A stretch of 45,893 nucleotides of DNA from an uncultured Kiritimatiellota bacterium (GTDB taxonomy: Bacteria; Verrucomicrobiota; Kiritimatiellia; RFP12; DVOR01). Of this stretch, positions 1-7,986 are shown piece by piece. The position numbers and the translations under genes are program-made. The stretch is from assembly GCA_944389565.1 (NCBI GenBank), contig CALXMV010000020.1:1-45893 (forward strand). The letters run 5' to 3'. The notes below the pieces were generated by a model that had not been told where the DNA came from, searched no databases, and worked only from the letters and a program-made list of their open reading frames with translations. How positions within the stretch are numbered: position 1 is the first letter of the stretch; each line of letters begins with the position of its first letter.

Positions 1-1766
1 CGGCGCACGCCTGCAGAGGAGCTCTCTTCCTTGAGGATCTTGAAGGCGACGAGCTCGGAGGTGTTGGCGGCGTGGGGGCCTCCGCAGACCTCCTTGGAGA
101 AGTCGCCGATGGTGTAGACTTTGACCTGCTCGCCGTATTTGGCGGTGAAGAGTGCGGTGGCGCCGGCGGCCTTGGCGGCCTCGATGGGCATCGACTCGCA
201 GGTGACGGGAAGCGCGCGGGCGATTTGCTCGTTCACGAGGTCCTCGACGCGTTGGAGTTGCTCCTTGGTCATCTTCTCGGGGTGGGAGAAATCGAAGCGC
301 AGGCGTTCGGCGGTGATGTTAGAACCCTTTTGGTTCACATGGTCGCCCAGAACGATTTTGAGCGCCTTGTGGAGCAGGTGGGTGGCGGTGTGCAACCGGG
401 TGGTCTGCTCGGAATGGTCGGCGAGCCCGCCCTTAAAGACGCCCTCGCCTTGCTTGGAGGCCTCACGATGTTTGGCCTCGGCCTTGGCGAAGCCCTCGGC
501 GTCAACGGTCATGCCGCGCTCGGCGGCGAGTTCCTGGGTGATCTCCAGGGGGAAGCCGTAAGTGTCGTAAAGCTTGAAGGCGGTCTTGCCGGAGATTTGG
601 CTCTGCCCATGCTCGGCCATGACGGAGGCGACCTTCTCGAATTCATGCCGCCCTTGGGCGAGCGTCTTGGCGAAACGGCTCTCCTCCGCGGTCAGCTCGC
701 TGAGGATCGTCTCGCGCTTTTCCTGCAATTCGGGATAAAAACCCTTGTAGATGGCGATGACGAGGTCGGCGAGGGTGGCGGTGAAGCCGGTCGGCAGGCC
801 GAGATCCATTCCGTAGCGCACGGCGCGGCGAATCAGGCGGCGGAGGACGTAATTGGCGCCCACGTTGCCGGGCTTCACCCCGCCCTTGGGATCGCCTAGG
901 ATGATGGTGGCCGTGCGCATATGGTCGGCGATGATGCGCTCGGCACGGATGCGGCGCTCATCGGGCAGGGCGACCGTGGCGAGCGCACGGATCTTCTCCA
1001 GCAAAGGCAGAAAGAGTTCGGATTCGTAAACGTCCGCGTAGCCATTGACCATGCAGATGGTGCGCTCCACGCCCATGCCCGTATCGACATTGTGCTGTCT
1101 GAGCGGCTCGTAACGCCCATCGGCGGTCTTGTTATACTGCATGAACACGTCGTTCCAGATCTCGATGAACTTACCGCATCCGCAACCGGGGCCGCATTCG
1201 GGGCCGCAAGCCGGCTTGCCCGTGTCCACGAACATCTCGGTGTCCGGTCCGCACGGCCCGGTCACGCCGGCGGGCCCCCACCAGTTGTCCTCGCGTCCCT
1301 TCAGGAAGATGTGCGCCTCCGGCACCCCTTGCGCCTTCCAGCAGGCGATGGCCTCGTCGTCGCGCGGGATGCTCTCCTCGCCCTTGAAGACGGTCACATA
1401 GATGTCCTCGGGGCGGAAACCGAGTTTCGTGGTGAGGAACTCAAAACTCCAGGCGATGGCCTCTTTCTTGAAGTAATCCCCCAAGGACCAGTTGCCCAAC
1501 ATCTCGAAGAAGGTCAGGTGCGCGCTGTCGCCCACCGCGTCGATGTCGCCCGTGCGCACGCATTTCTGCACGTCCGTCAAGCGGCGGCCCGCCGGGTGCG
1601 GCTCCCCCAAAAGGTACGGGACCAACGGATGCATCCCTGCCGTGGTGAAGAGCACCGTCGGGTCGTTCTCCGGGATCACCGATGCCCCGGAAATGATCGT
1701 GTGCCCCTTGGACTCAAAAAACTTCAGAAACATCTCGCGCAACGCGTCGGCCGTCAACTTCGCCAT
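1..1766 (-). CDS. alaS: Alanine--tRNA ligase, C-terminus cut by window edge
   Basis: Charges tRNA-Ala with alanine in the cytoplasm and edits mischarged Ser/Gly. I translated the minus strand from the ATG at 1764-1766 and found no stop before the window edge, giving 588 residues. The class II catalytic region opens with MAKLTADALREMFLKFF and contains FTTAGMHPLVPYLLG. The editing-domain zinc ligands are visible as HTATH near residue 456 and C561-GGP-H565. The aminoacylation region carries a Cys-rich insertion (PACGPECGPGCGCGK) before FIEIWNDVFMQY, which I recall from a subset of bacterial AlaRS. The reading breaks off at SSAGVRR, where short AlaRS forms end and long forms continue into the C-Ala domain, so the form cannot be decided. 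An extended -10 at 1801-1809 and the SD-like TTGGAGCAGAG precede the start. Confidence 0.97.
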   Translation of the reverse strand, partial: MAKLTADALREMFLKFFESKGHTIISGASVIPENDPTVLFTTAGMHPLVPYLLGEPHPAGRRLTDVQKCVRTGDIDAVGDSAHLTFFEMLGNWSLGDYFKKEAIAWSFEFLTTKLGFRPEDIYVTVFKGEESIPRDDEAIACWKAQGVPEAHIFLKGREDNWWGPAGVTGPCGPDTEMFVDTGKPACGPECGPGCGCGKFIEIWNDVFMQYNKTADGRYEPLRQHNVDTGMGVERTICMVNGYADVYESELFLPLLEKIRALATVALPDERRIRAERIIADHMRTATIILGDPKGGVKPGNVGANYVLRRLIRRAVRYGMDLGLPTGFTATLADLVIAIYKGFYPELQEKRETILSELTAEESRFAKTLAQGRHEFEKVASVMAEHGQSQISGKTAFKLYDTYGFPLEITQELAAERGMTVDAEGFAKAEAKHREASKQGEGVFKGGLADHSEQTTRLHTATHLLHKALKIVLGDHVNQKGSNITAERLRFDFSHPEKMTKEQLQRVEDLVNEQIARALPVTCESMPIEAAKAAGATALFTAKYGEQVKVYTIGDFSKEVCGGPHAANTSELVAFKILKEESSSAGVR

Positions 1767-1800
1767 GATCTCTGCTCCAAAAAAGAAACGATTACCCGTC

Positions 1801-1809
1801 ATTATAGCA
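1801..1809 (-). promoter_or_regulatory. Extended -10 promoter of alaS
   Basis: The minus strand reads TGCTATAAT, a perfect -10 hexamer with the TGn extension, 34 bp upstream of the alaS ATG. No good -35 lies 16-18 bp further up. The predicted leader is about 28 nt and contains a GGAG Shine-Dalgarno. Confidence 0.65.
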
Positions 1810-1882
1810 TATTCGTGGGGAATCGCGTTGCGCCACGCATGAAGTCAAGGGGAAAGGCATGAAACGGGCTTCACGGAAGGCG

Positions 1883-3730
1883 TCAAAGGGTGAAGGAGGC
1901 ATCGGAGGGCATTCGCCAGTCGCCGCGCGGCGAGAGGGCGACGGTGCCGACTTTGGGGCCGTCCGGGATCGCGGAGCGTTTGAATTGCTGGGAGACGAAG
2001 CGGCGGCAGAAGATGTCGAGCGTGCGGTCGATGACGGCGGCCGGGAAACGGTCCCGGAGGAGCAGGGTGGCGAGGTCGCGGAGCTCCTGGCGGGAGGAAC
2101 CGTATTTCATGAAGTAGTAGAGGAAGAAGTCGTGGAGGTCGTAGGAACCGACGATTTCCTCGGTCTTCTGCTCGCCAGGGAGGAGTTCGGGGGAGACGGG
2201 CGTGTCGCAGATATCCTGGAGGACGGCCGCGAGGTTATGGGGGGAGGTTTGGGCGACGGACTGGACGCAGTAGCGGACGAGGGTCTTGGGCACGCCGCAA
2301 TTGACGGCATACATGGACATATGGTCGCCATTGTAGGTGGACCAGCCGAGGGCGATTTCGGAGAGGTCGCCGGTGCCGACAAGGAGGCCGCGCGTTTGGT
2401 TGGCGAGGTCCATGAGGATGTAGGTGCGGGCGCGGGCCTGGGCGTTTTCGTAGGTGACATCGCGCAGGGCGGGATCGTGGCCGATGTCGGCGAAGTGTTG
2501 GGTGACGAGGGGGGCGATGGGAATCTCGCGGAGCTCGACGCGGAGTTCGCGGGCGAGTGCCTCGGTGTTGGAATGGGTGCGGACGGAGGTCCCGAAGCCG
2601 GGCATCGTCACGCCGAGGACGGTGGTGGGGGGGAGGCCGAGCGCATCGCACATCCGCACGCAGACGAGGAGGGCGAGGGTGGAATCAAGGCCGCCGGAGA
2701 GGCCGATAACGAGACGTTCGGAACGCGTGTGGGCGAAACGTTTGGCGAGGCCGGCGACCTGGATGCGCAAGATCTCTTGGCAACGCTCCTGGCGGAGCGC
2801 ATCGTCGGCCGGGACGAACGGCGCGGGGTCGAGCCCGGCAAGCGTGCCGTCCGCGGGAGGGAGGGCAAGGGGGAGGGCGACCTCGCGGCAAGCGGCGAGG
2901 GGAAGCTCCGGGAAGGAGGTCTCGCGACGGCGCACGGCATCGATCCAGGCAGGACGGATGTCCATGAGCGAAAGTCCCTCCTCCCAGCGGCTCTCGGCGA
3001 GAAGCCGGCCGTTGTTGGCGAGGAGGCGATGCGCGCCGTAGACGACATCCGTGGTGGACTCGCCGGTTCCGGCGGCGGCGTAGGCGTAGGCGCAGGCGAG
3101 GCGTCCCGACTGCATCCGCACCAGGTCGCGGCGGTATGCGGCCTTGCCGACGGCCTCGGTGGAGGCCGAAGGGTTGAGGATCAGGTGCGCACGGGCGGCG
3201 GCAAGCCGATGGGAGGGAGCGTCGACGGCCCAGAGGTCTTCGCAGAGCTCGATGCCGAAGCGCAGGTCGCCGAACGTGAAAATCAGGTCGGCGCCGATGG
3301 GCACGCCACCGACCGTCGCGCCGGGCGGGAGGGTCGTGGCGGCGACGAAGTGGCGCTTCTCGTAAAATTCACGGTAGGTCGGCAAGTGGGTTTTGGGGAC
3401 GAAGCCGCGGACGGCGCCTTGGTGGATGACGGCGGCGCAATTGTAGAGGCGGTCACCCACGCGCACGGGCAGGCCGATGACGCAGACAGCCTCGCGGGGA
3501 AGCGTCGCGCACAACGTCCCGAGCGCGGAGGCGGTCTGCCGCTCCAACGCATCCGTCCCGAAGAGGTCGCCGCAGGTATAGCCGGTGAGCGCGAGTTCGG
3601 GCGCGACGATGAGGTGCGCGCCCTGGGCCGCGGCCTTGGCGCAGATCTCGGCAAGCGCGGCGGCGTTGCCCGAAGGGTCGGCCACGCGGACTTTCGGCGA
3701 AACCGCCGCGACACGGAAAAACGCAAGCAT
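1883..3730 (-). CDS. nadE: Glutamine-dependent NAD+ synthetase
   Basis: Makes NAD+ from deamido-NAD+, ATP and ammonia released from glutamine. The 615-residue protein has the usual two parts. The N-terminal nitrilase-type glutaminase has the E45-K113-C163 triad (in PELALTGY, VPKTHLP and ELCEDLW). The C-terminal synthetase has the PPi-binding loop SGGLDS at 345-350. Length and order fit the glutamine-dependent bacterial form, so no separate amidotransferase is needed. The start ATG lies 1 bp after the stop of the small membrane protein gene, and AAAGGAG sits just upstream. It is the last gene of the FHA-to-nadE operon. Its product is the cofactor of LigA, encoded two genes upstream. Confidence 0.97.
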   Translation of the reverse strand: MLAFFRVAAVSPKVRVADPSGNAAALAEICAKAAAQGAHLIVAPELALTGYTCGDLFGTDALERQTASALGTLCATLPREAVCVIGLPVRVGDRLYNCAAVIHQGAVRGFVPKTHLPTYREFYEKRHFVAATTLPPGATVGGVPIGADLIFTFGDLRFGIELCEDLWAVDAPSHRLAAARAHLILNPSASTEAVGKAAYRRDLVRMQSGRLACAYAYAAAGTGESTTDVVYGAHRLLANNGRLLAESRWEEGLSLMDIRPAWIDAVRRRETSFPELPLAACREVALPLALPPADGTLAGLDPAPFVPADDALRQERCQEILRIQVAGLAKRFAHTRSERLVIGLSGGLDSTLALLVCVRMCDALGLPPTTVLGVTMPGFGTSVRTHSNTEALARELRVELREIPIAPLVTQHFADIGHDPALRDVTYENAQARARTYILMDLANQTRGLLVGTGDLSEIALGWSTYNGDHMSMYAVNCGVPKTLVRYCVQSVAQTSPHNLAAVLQDICDTPVSPELLPGEQKTEEIVGSYDLHDFFLYYFMKYGSSRQELRDLATLLLRDRFPAAVIDRTLDIFCRRFVSQQFKRSAIPDGPKVGTVALSPRGDWRMPSDASFTL

Positions 3731-3731
3731 G

Positions 3732-3908
3732 TCAGTCTCCTTTCTTGCCAGATTTGCGCAAGAGCCACAGGCCGAGGGGGATCTGGATGATGGCGAAGGC
3801 CGCCAACGCGCCGAGGGCGACGGCGGAGTAAGCGGTGAGGAAAAGAAGGGCGAGTGCGACGAGGAAAAGTACCTCGACGACCAAGAAAAGAAGGGCGGGG
3901 CGTCTCAT
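3732..3908 (-). CDS. Small two-helix membrane protein, 58 aa
   Basis: The frame runs from the ATG at 3906-3908 to the TGA at 3732-3734. It codes for 58 residues starting MRRPALLFLVVEVLFLVAL and ending LLRKSGKKGD. Two hydrophobic stretches (about 5-27 and 30-50) with Arg at the N-terminus and a basic tail suggest a membrane hairpin with both ends in the cytoplasm. Its start overlaps the ligA stop by 4 bp (ATGA), and its stop is 1 bp from the nadE start, with the nadE ribosome site inside its last codons. The couplings on both sides make it very likely to be a real gene. I recognise no family. A role with NAD synthesis or the upstream membrane-anchored FHA and pseudokinase proteins is only positional inference. 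Confidence 0.75.
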   Translation of the reverse strand: MRRPALLFLVVEVLFLVALALLFLTAYSAVALGALAAFAIIQIPLGLWLLRKSGKKGD

Positions 3909-6145
3909 GCCAAATCTCCGAACAGATCATCCTGGATGGGCGCGGGCGTCCCGGTCGGTGCGGCGACGGGGGGCGTTGGCGCCTCGCCGAGAAGCGCGTG
4001 GAAGGCCGCCTCGTCGAGTTGCGGCGTGCCAAGCGCCTGGGCTTTGTCGAATTTGCCCCCACCGGGATCCGCGCCGACCAGAAGGTAATCGGTCTTTCTG
4101 GAGACGGAGGATTGGACGCTCCCTCCGTTTTCGCGGATGAGGCGCTCAAAGGTCTCGCGCGGCTGGGAGAGGGTGCCGGTGATGACGAACCGTTTGCCGG
4201 CGAGCGGCCCCGTCCCAGGCGTGGCGGGGGCCTCCGGCGCGGGATCGATGCCCAGCGCGGCGAGGCGCGCGGCGAGACGACGGGCGTAGTCGGAGCGCAG
4301 GAAACGCTCCATCTCACGCGCCATCTCGGGTTTCACGGTGAGGAGAAAGCGTGCGCGGAAATCCCGGGAGGGAGCGTCGCGCAGGAGGAGGCCGCGCGCG
4401 GCGAGGGCATGGGCGCGGGTGGCGATCTCGCCGGCGAGAAGGTCGCGCGCCTCCTTGGTCTCGACCTTGCGCTCGGTGGCCTCGTAAAAGGCGAGCACGT
4501 CGCGGAAGAGCGGGTCCCCGGCCATCGCGGAGAATGAGGCGAACGGCGCGGCGACGATTCGCGCGGCGGCGAGCCCGATGCCGGGGATGCCGAGGGCGAA
4601 GAGCCATCGGTGGAGCGGCAGGAGGCGTGCGCGTTCGAGCGCGGCGGCCACTTCGGCGGCCTTTTTGCCGAAGCGGCGCTCCGACCCATCGTCCCCCACC
4701 AACCGGAAATCCGCGAGGCGGGCGGGGTCGAGCCCCCAGAGATCGAGCGGGGTGGTGACGAGGCCGGCTTGGACGAGCGCCTCGGCCATGCGTCCGCCGA
4801 TGGCCGAGACGTCCAAGGCGTTGCGCGAGACGAAGAGTTCCAGGCGGCCGACACGCTGGGCGGGGCATTCCGGATTCACGCAACGGATGGCGACCTCGCC
4901 GTCCAGGCGTTCGACGGGGCCGCCGCAGACAGGGCACCGCTCCGGGAAGGGGAAGGGCACGGCGTCGGCGGGTCGTTTCGCGGGCACCACGCGGTCGACG
5001 GCCGGGATGACGTCGCCATGTTTGGAGATCTCCACCCAATCGCCCACCCGGATATCCTTGGCGCGCAGGTAGTCGGCGTTGTGGAGCGTGGCGCGGGCGA
5101 TGACCGATCCGGCGAGCGGCACGGGGTCGAGCTCGGCGACGGGGGTGAGCACGCCCGTGCGTCCGACCTGGACGGTAATGGCGCGAAGGCGCGTCTCCGC
5201 CTGCTCGGGCGCGTACTTGTAGGCACGCGCGCTGCTTGGGGCGTGGGCGGTCGCCCCGAGCAAGGGATAGAGGGCCCGTTGGTTGACCTTGACGACCGCG
5301 CCGTCGATCTCGAAGGGAAAGGCGTGGCGGAGGCGTTCCAATTCGTCGATGGCCTCCATCACTTGGTCAATGCCCAGGCAGAGGCGTTGCCATGGCGGAG
5401 TGCGCAGCCCCCATCGCGCGAAGGTCCTCGTCATCTCGGTGTGCGTGGCGAAGACGACCCCCTCCAACCCGCCCGTGGCGTAGAGCACGGCGTCGAGAGG
5501 GCGAAGGGCGACCTCGCGTGGGTCGAGCAGCTTGAGCGAGCCGGCGGCGGCGTTGCGCGGGTTGGCGAAGGGTTCGTGCCCGGCCTCCTCCTCGGCGCGG
5601 TTGAGCGCGGCGAAACCTTGGCGTGTCATGTAAATCTCGCCGCGGATCTCGACGGTCGGCGCGTCGCAGGGGATGGCGAGCGGGATGGAACGGATGGTGC
5701 GGACGTTCGCCGTCACGTCATCCCCCTCGATACCGTTCCCGCGCGTGGCGGCGCGGATCAGGCTGCCATGGCGATAGAGCAGGGAAACGGAGAGCCCGTC
5801 GATTTTGGGTTCGACCACATAGTCCCAAACCGCGTCGCCGGGGAGTTTGGCGCGCAGGAAGGCGTCGAACTGCGCCAACGCGGCACGGTCGTAGGTCTTG
5901 TCAAGGCTCAGCATGGGCGGGTCGTGGCGGACCTTGGCGAACTTGCCGGTCGGCTCGCCGCTGACACGCTGGGTGGGCGAGTCGGGGGTGATGAGCGAGG
6001 GGTTCGCGCGCTCCAACGCGGCCAACTCCTCCCAGAGGCGGTCGTATTCCGCGTCGGGGATCTCGGGGCGCGCCTCCACGTAGTAGAGGCGGTCATGCCT
6101 GCGAATGGTGTCGCGCAGGGTCTGGATGCGTTCGGCGGCATTCAT
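3905..6145 (-). CDS. ligA: NAD+-dependent DNA ligase LigA
   Basis: Seals nicks in replication and repair using NAD+ as adenyl donor. The 746-residue protein starts MNAAERIQTL. An in-frame ATG 27 codons upstream (6226) lies inside the preceding gene and lacks family similarity. The adenylation Lys is K114 in VEPKIDGLSV. After the OB fold come a four-Cys zinc finger (CPVCGGP and CVNPECPAQR), helix-hairpin-helix repeats and a C-terminal BRCT domain (GKRFVITGTLSQPRETFERL). Length is slightly above the usual 670 or so; the tail after BRCT is Pro/Ala-rich. The start overlaps the pseudokinase stop by 4 bp (ATGA), and the stop overlaps the small membrane protein start in the same way. Confidence 0.97.
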   Translation of the reverse strand: MNAAERIQTLRDTIRRHDRLYYVEARPEIPDAEYDRLWEELAALERANPSLITPDSPTQRVSGEPTGKFAKVRHDPPMLSLDKTYDRAALAQFDAFLRAKLPGDAVWDYVVEPKIDGLSVSLLYRHGSLIRAATRGNGIEGDDVTANVRTIRSIPLAIPCDAPTVEIRGEIYMTRQGFAALNRAEEEAGHEPFANPRNAAAGSLKLLDPREVALRPLDAVLYATGGLEGVVFATHTEMTRTFARWGLRTPPWQRLCLGIDQVMEAIDELERLRHAFPFEIDGAVVKVNQRALYPLLGATAHAPSSARAYKYAPEQAETRLRAITVQVGRTGVLTPVAELDPVPLAGSVIARATLHNADYLRAKDIRVGDWVEISKHGDVIPAVDRVVPAKRPADAVPFPFPERCPVCGGPVERLDGEVAIRCVNPECPAQRVGRLELFVSRNALDVSAIGGRMAEALVQAGLVTTPLDLWGLDPARLADFRLVGDDGSERRFGKKAAEVAAALERARLLPLHRWLFALGIPGIGLAAARIVAAPFASFSAMAGDPLFRDVLAFYEATERKVETKEARDLLAGEIATRAHALAARGLLLRDAPSRDFRARFLLTVKPEMAREMERFLRSDYARRLAARLAALGIDPAPEAPATPGTGPLAGKRFVITGTLSQPRETFERLIRENGGSVQSSVSRKTDYLLVGADPGGGKFDKAQALGTPQLDEAAFHALLGEAPTPPVAAPTGTPAPIQDDLFGDLA

Positions 6146-7185
6146 GTGAGGGTGCACCAAAGGAAGAAGATAAGCGCCCCTGCAAGCAGGGATGAAAGGG
6201 CGATGCCGAGCGCGACGACGATCCACGAGGGCCCCGCGCGTCGCGCGGCGAGTTCTTGGCGGAAGGCGCGCAAATCGCGGACCGAGAGGCGGATGGTGCG
6301 TCCGGCACGGGCACGGGCCGAGGGGTCGGGCTGGGCGATGACCGATCCCGCCGGGTCCGCGCCGGCCGGCGCGATCCCCTCACGTGACTGATGCAGGGCG
6401 AAGCGCACCTCATCCCAGTCCTCGAAGCGGTCGGCCGGATCGCGTTGGGTGAGGGCGACGAGGACCGCGGCGAGCGCGGGCGGGAAGTTCGGGCTGATGT
6501 CGCAGGGCGAGGGGATGGAGCGTTCGCGCTTGGCCGCCGGCAGGAGGTCGGGCGGCATGGCGCCGAAGGGCGTCTGCCCGGTGGCGAGGGCGTAGAGCGT
6601 GAGCCCGAGCGCGAACATGTCGGCACGCGTGTCGGCGAGATCGGGGGCCTCATGGAGTTCGGGCGCGGCATACGGGAGCGCGCAGGCGGGAGGGGCCCAA
6701 GCCGCGGGGTTGTCGCCCCGGCCGTGCTCGAAACGCGCGGGCGTGATGTCAGGCAGGACAGGCTCGGAGTCCTCGGAGAGATAAAGGCGCGCGGGGCAGA
6801 GCGCGGCATAGAGGAGCCCATCGCCGTGCAGGGCGGCGAGCCCCTCCGCCAAACGCATGGCCAGACTGACGATTTGGCGGGCATCGAGCCGGCGCCCGGC
6901 GAGCAGGGAGACGATGTTCTGCGCGTGTGGGTCCTCGGTCATCACACAGGTGCGCCCATCGGCATCGAGGATGTCGATGACCTCGGGCAGGAGCGTGGTT
7001 TTCACCTGCGCCAACGCGCGGATGAGGCGGAGGCGCCCCTCGTCCTGCGTGTCGAGCAGCGCCACCAGCACATCGCGTTCCAAGGCCAGTTGCTCGGCGC
7101 GCCACAGCATCCCGGCGTCAAGCCGCGCCAGCGGTTTGCGGAAGATGAGCCCTTCGATGGTCGGCGGTTCGGGGTGGGTGTCCAT
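6142..7185 (-). CDS. Membrane-anchored protein pseudokinase
   Basis: A 347-residue protein with the fold signature of bacterial Ser/Thr (Hanks-type) kinases but without catalytic residues. The APE motif (174-176, in ALPYAAPEL) and the subdomain IX Asp region (TRADMFALGLTLYALATG) are intact. The Gly-rich loop is lost (LARLDAGMLW). The VAIK Lys is Leu44 (VALL). The HRDxKxxN segment reads YAALCPARL (126-134), so the catalytic Asp, Lys and Asn are all missing. DFG is DIT (146-148). After a linker, a single helix at about 320-344 (WIVVALGIALSSLLAGALIFFL) reaches nearly to the end, so the domain should face the cytoplasm as a tail-anchored protein. It starts 5 bp after the SWIM gene and overlaps ligA by 4 bp. 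ATP binding without phosphotransfer, or scaffolding, are the likely options. Confidence 0.85.
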   Translation of the reverse strand: MDTHPEPPTIEGLIFRKPLARLDAGMLWRAEQLALERDVLVALLDTQDEGRLRLIRALAQVKTTLLPEVIDILDADGRTCVMTEDPHAQNIVSLLAGRRLDARQIVSLAMRLAEGLAALHGDGLLYAALCPARLYLSEDSEPVLPDITPARFEHGRGDNPAAWAPPACALPYAAPELHEAPDLADTRADMFALGLTLYALATGQTPFGAMPPDLLPAAKRERSIPSPCDISPNFPPALAAVLVALTQRDPADRFEDWDEVRFALHQSREGIAPAGADPAGSVIAQPDPSARARAGRTIRLSVRDLRAFRQELAARRAGPSWIVVALGIALSSLLAGALIFFLWCTLT

Positions 7186-7190
7186 GGCGG

Positions 7191-7970
7191 TCAGCGGGCG
7201 GGTGGGTGGTCCTCGGGAAAGCGGAAATCGGCGGCGGCGTCGAAGGCGTGGAGCGCCTTGGCTTGGGCACGGCGATAGGCGTCTTCCAGCGTTTTGACGA
7301 AGGGCTCCTCGCCGCGCCAATAGGGCAATGCGCCGAGGCGACGGGGGAGGAGCCCGGCCTGCGCGGCGGGGTGAAGCCCCAGGATCTCCGCCTCGGGCAC
7401 GACGCGCGGCTCCAGCCGTGGCGGCTCCTCGGGGAAAAGGATCCCGCGGAAGCGCAGGAGCAGGAGCGGATCCGCGGCGGTGGCATCCGCGAAAAGGCAG
7501 AGTGCCGCGGCGAGGTGTTTGCAGGGCCGCGCCCAGTCCTTGCAGTCGCACCGCAACCGCATCGCCTCCCGCGTCTGTGGGAGCAGGGCAAGCCCGTGCC
7601 GGCGGAGCGTCTCGTCGAAGGCCATCGGCAGATTGCGCGCGGCGAGCTGGGCGGCGAGCATGGGGCGTTCGCGCAGGATCTCCCCGACGGCACCCGCGTC
7701 CAACGGCGCCATCTCCAGCGAGACCTGATAGGGGGCGCGTTCCGCGCCCTGGACGACCGCCCGAATCAGGCCAGGCTCGACGGTGAGCGCCCGAATCTGG
7801 CCGCTTTGCGCGTAACTTCGGCCTCGCCCGAGACGCGCCCCCATGCGAAACCCCTCAAGCCATGCGATGAGCGCGCGCCTCCACCACGCCTCACGGCGGC
7901 CTCCTTGGAGTCGGAGACCGCCGCGGACGGTGCGCGCGTGTCGTGGGGCGTAGGTGCGTTTGGCGCTCAT
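7191..7970 (-). CDS. SWIM zinc-finger protein
   Basis: A 259-residue protein starting MSAKRTYAPRHARTV, with a SWIM zinc finger at 141-152: C141-D-C143, six residues, C150-K-H152 (CxC-x6-CxH). Such proteins are usually encoded beside SNF2-family helicases and are thought to help them bind DNA or partners. Here the SNF2 gene is about 31 kb away at 38630-41104. The N-terminal 60 residues are rich in Arg and Gly. The start ATG is 16 bp after the pseudopilin stop and has no clear Shine-Dalgarno, so it probably relies on translational coupling. The SWIM call is firm; molecular function is unknown. Confidence 0.85.
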   Translation of the reverse strand: MSAKRTYAPRHARTVRGGLRLQGGRREAWWRRALIAWLEGFRMGARLGRGRSYAQSGQIRALTVEPGLIRAVVQGAERAPYQVSLEMAPLDAGAVGEILRERPMLAAQLAARNLPMAFDETLRRHGLALLPQTREAMRLRCDCKDWARPCKHLAAALCLFADATAADPLLLLRFRGILFPEEPPRLEPRVVPEAEILGLHPAAQAGLLPRRLGALPYWRGEEPFVKTLEDAYRRAQAKALHAFDAAADFRFPEDHPPAR

Positions 7971-7986
7971 GGCGGGGTGGGGCGGG

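Noticed and set aside
1859..3790. Long plus-strand open frame (643 codons) across nadE
   Set aside because: It is antisense to nadE, whose motifs are complete. Its composition (Gly, Glu and Asp-rich with no domain) is typical of antisense frames in GC-rich DNA.
4610..6391. Long plus-strand open frame (593 codons) across ligA
   Set aside because: Antisense of ligA; all LigA motifs are on the other strand.
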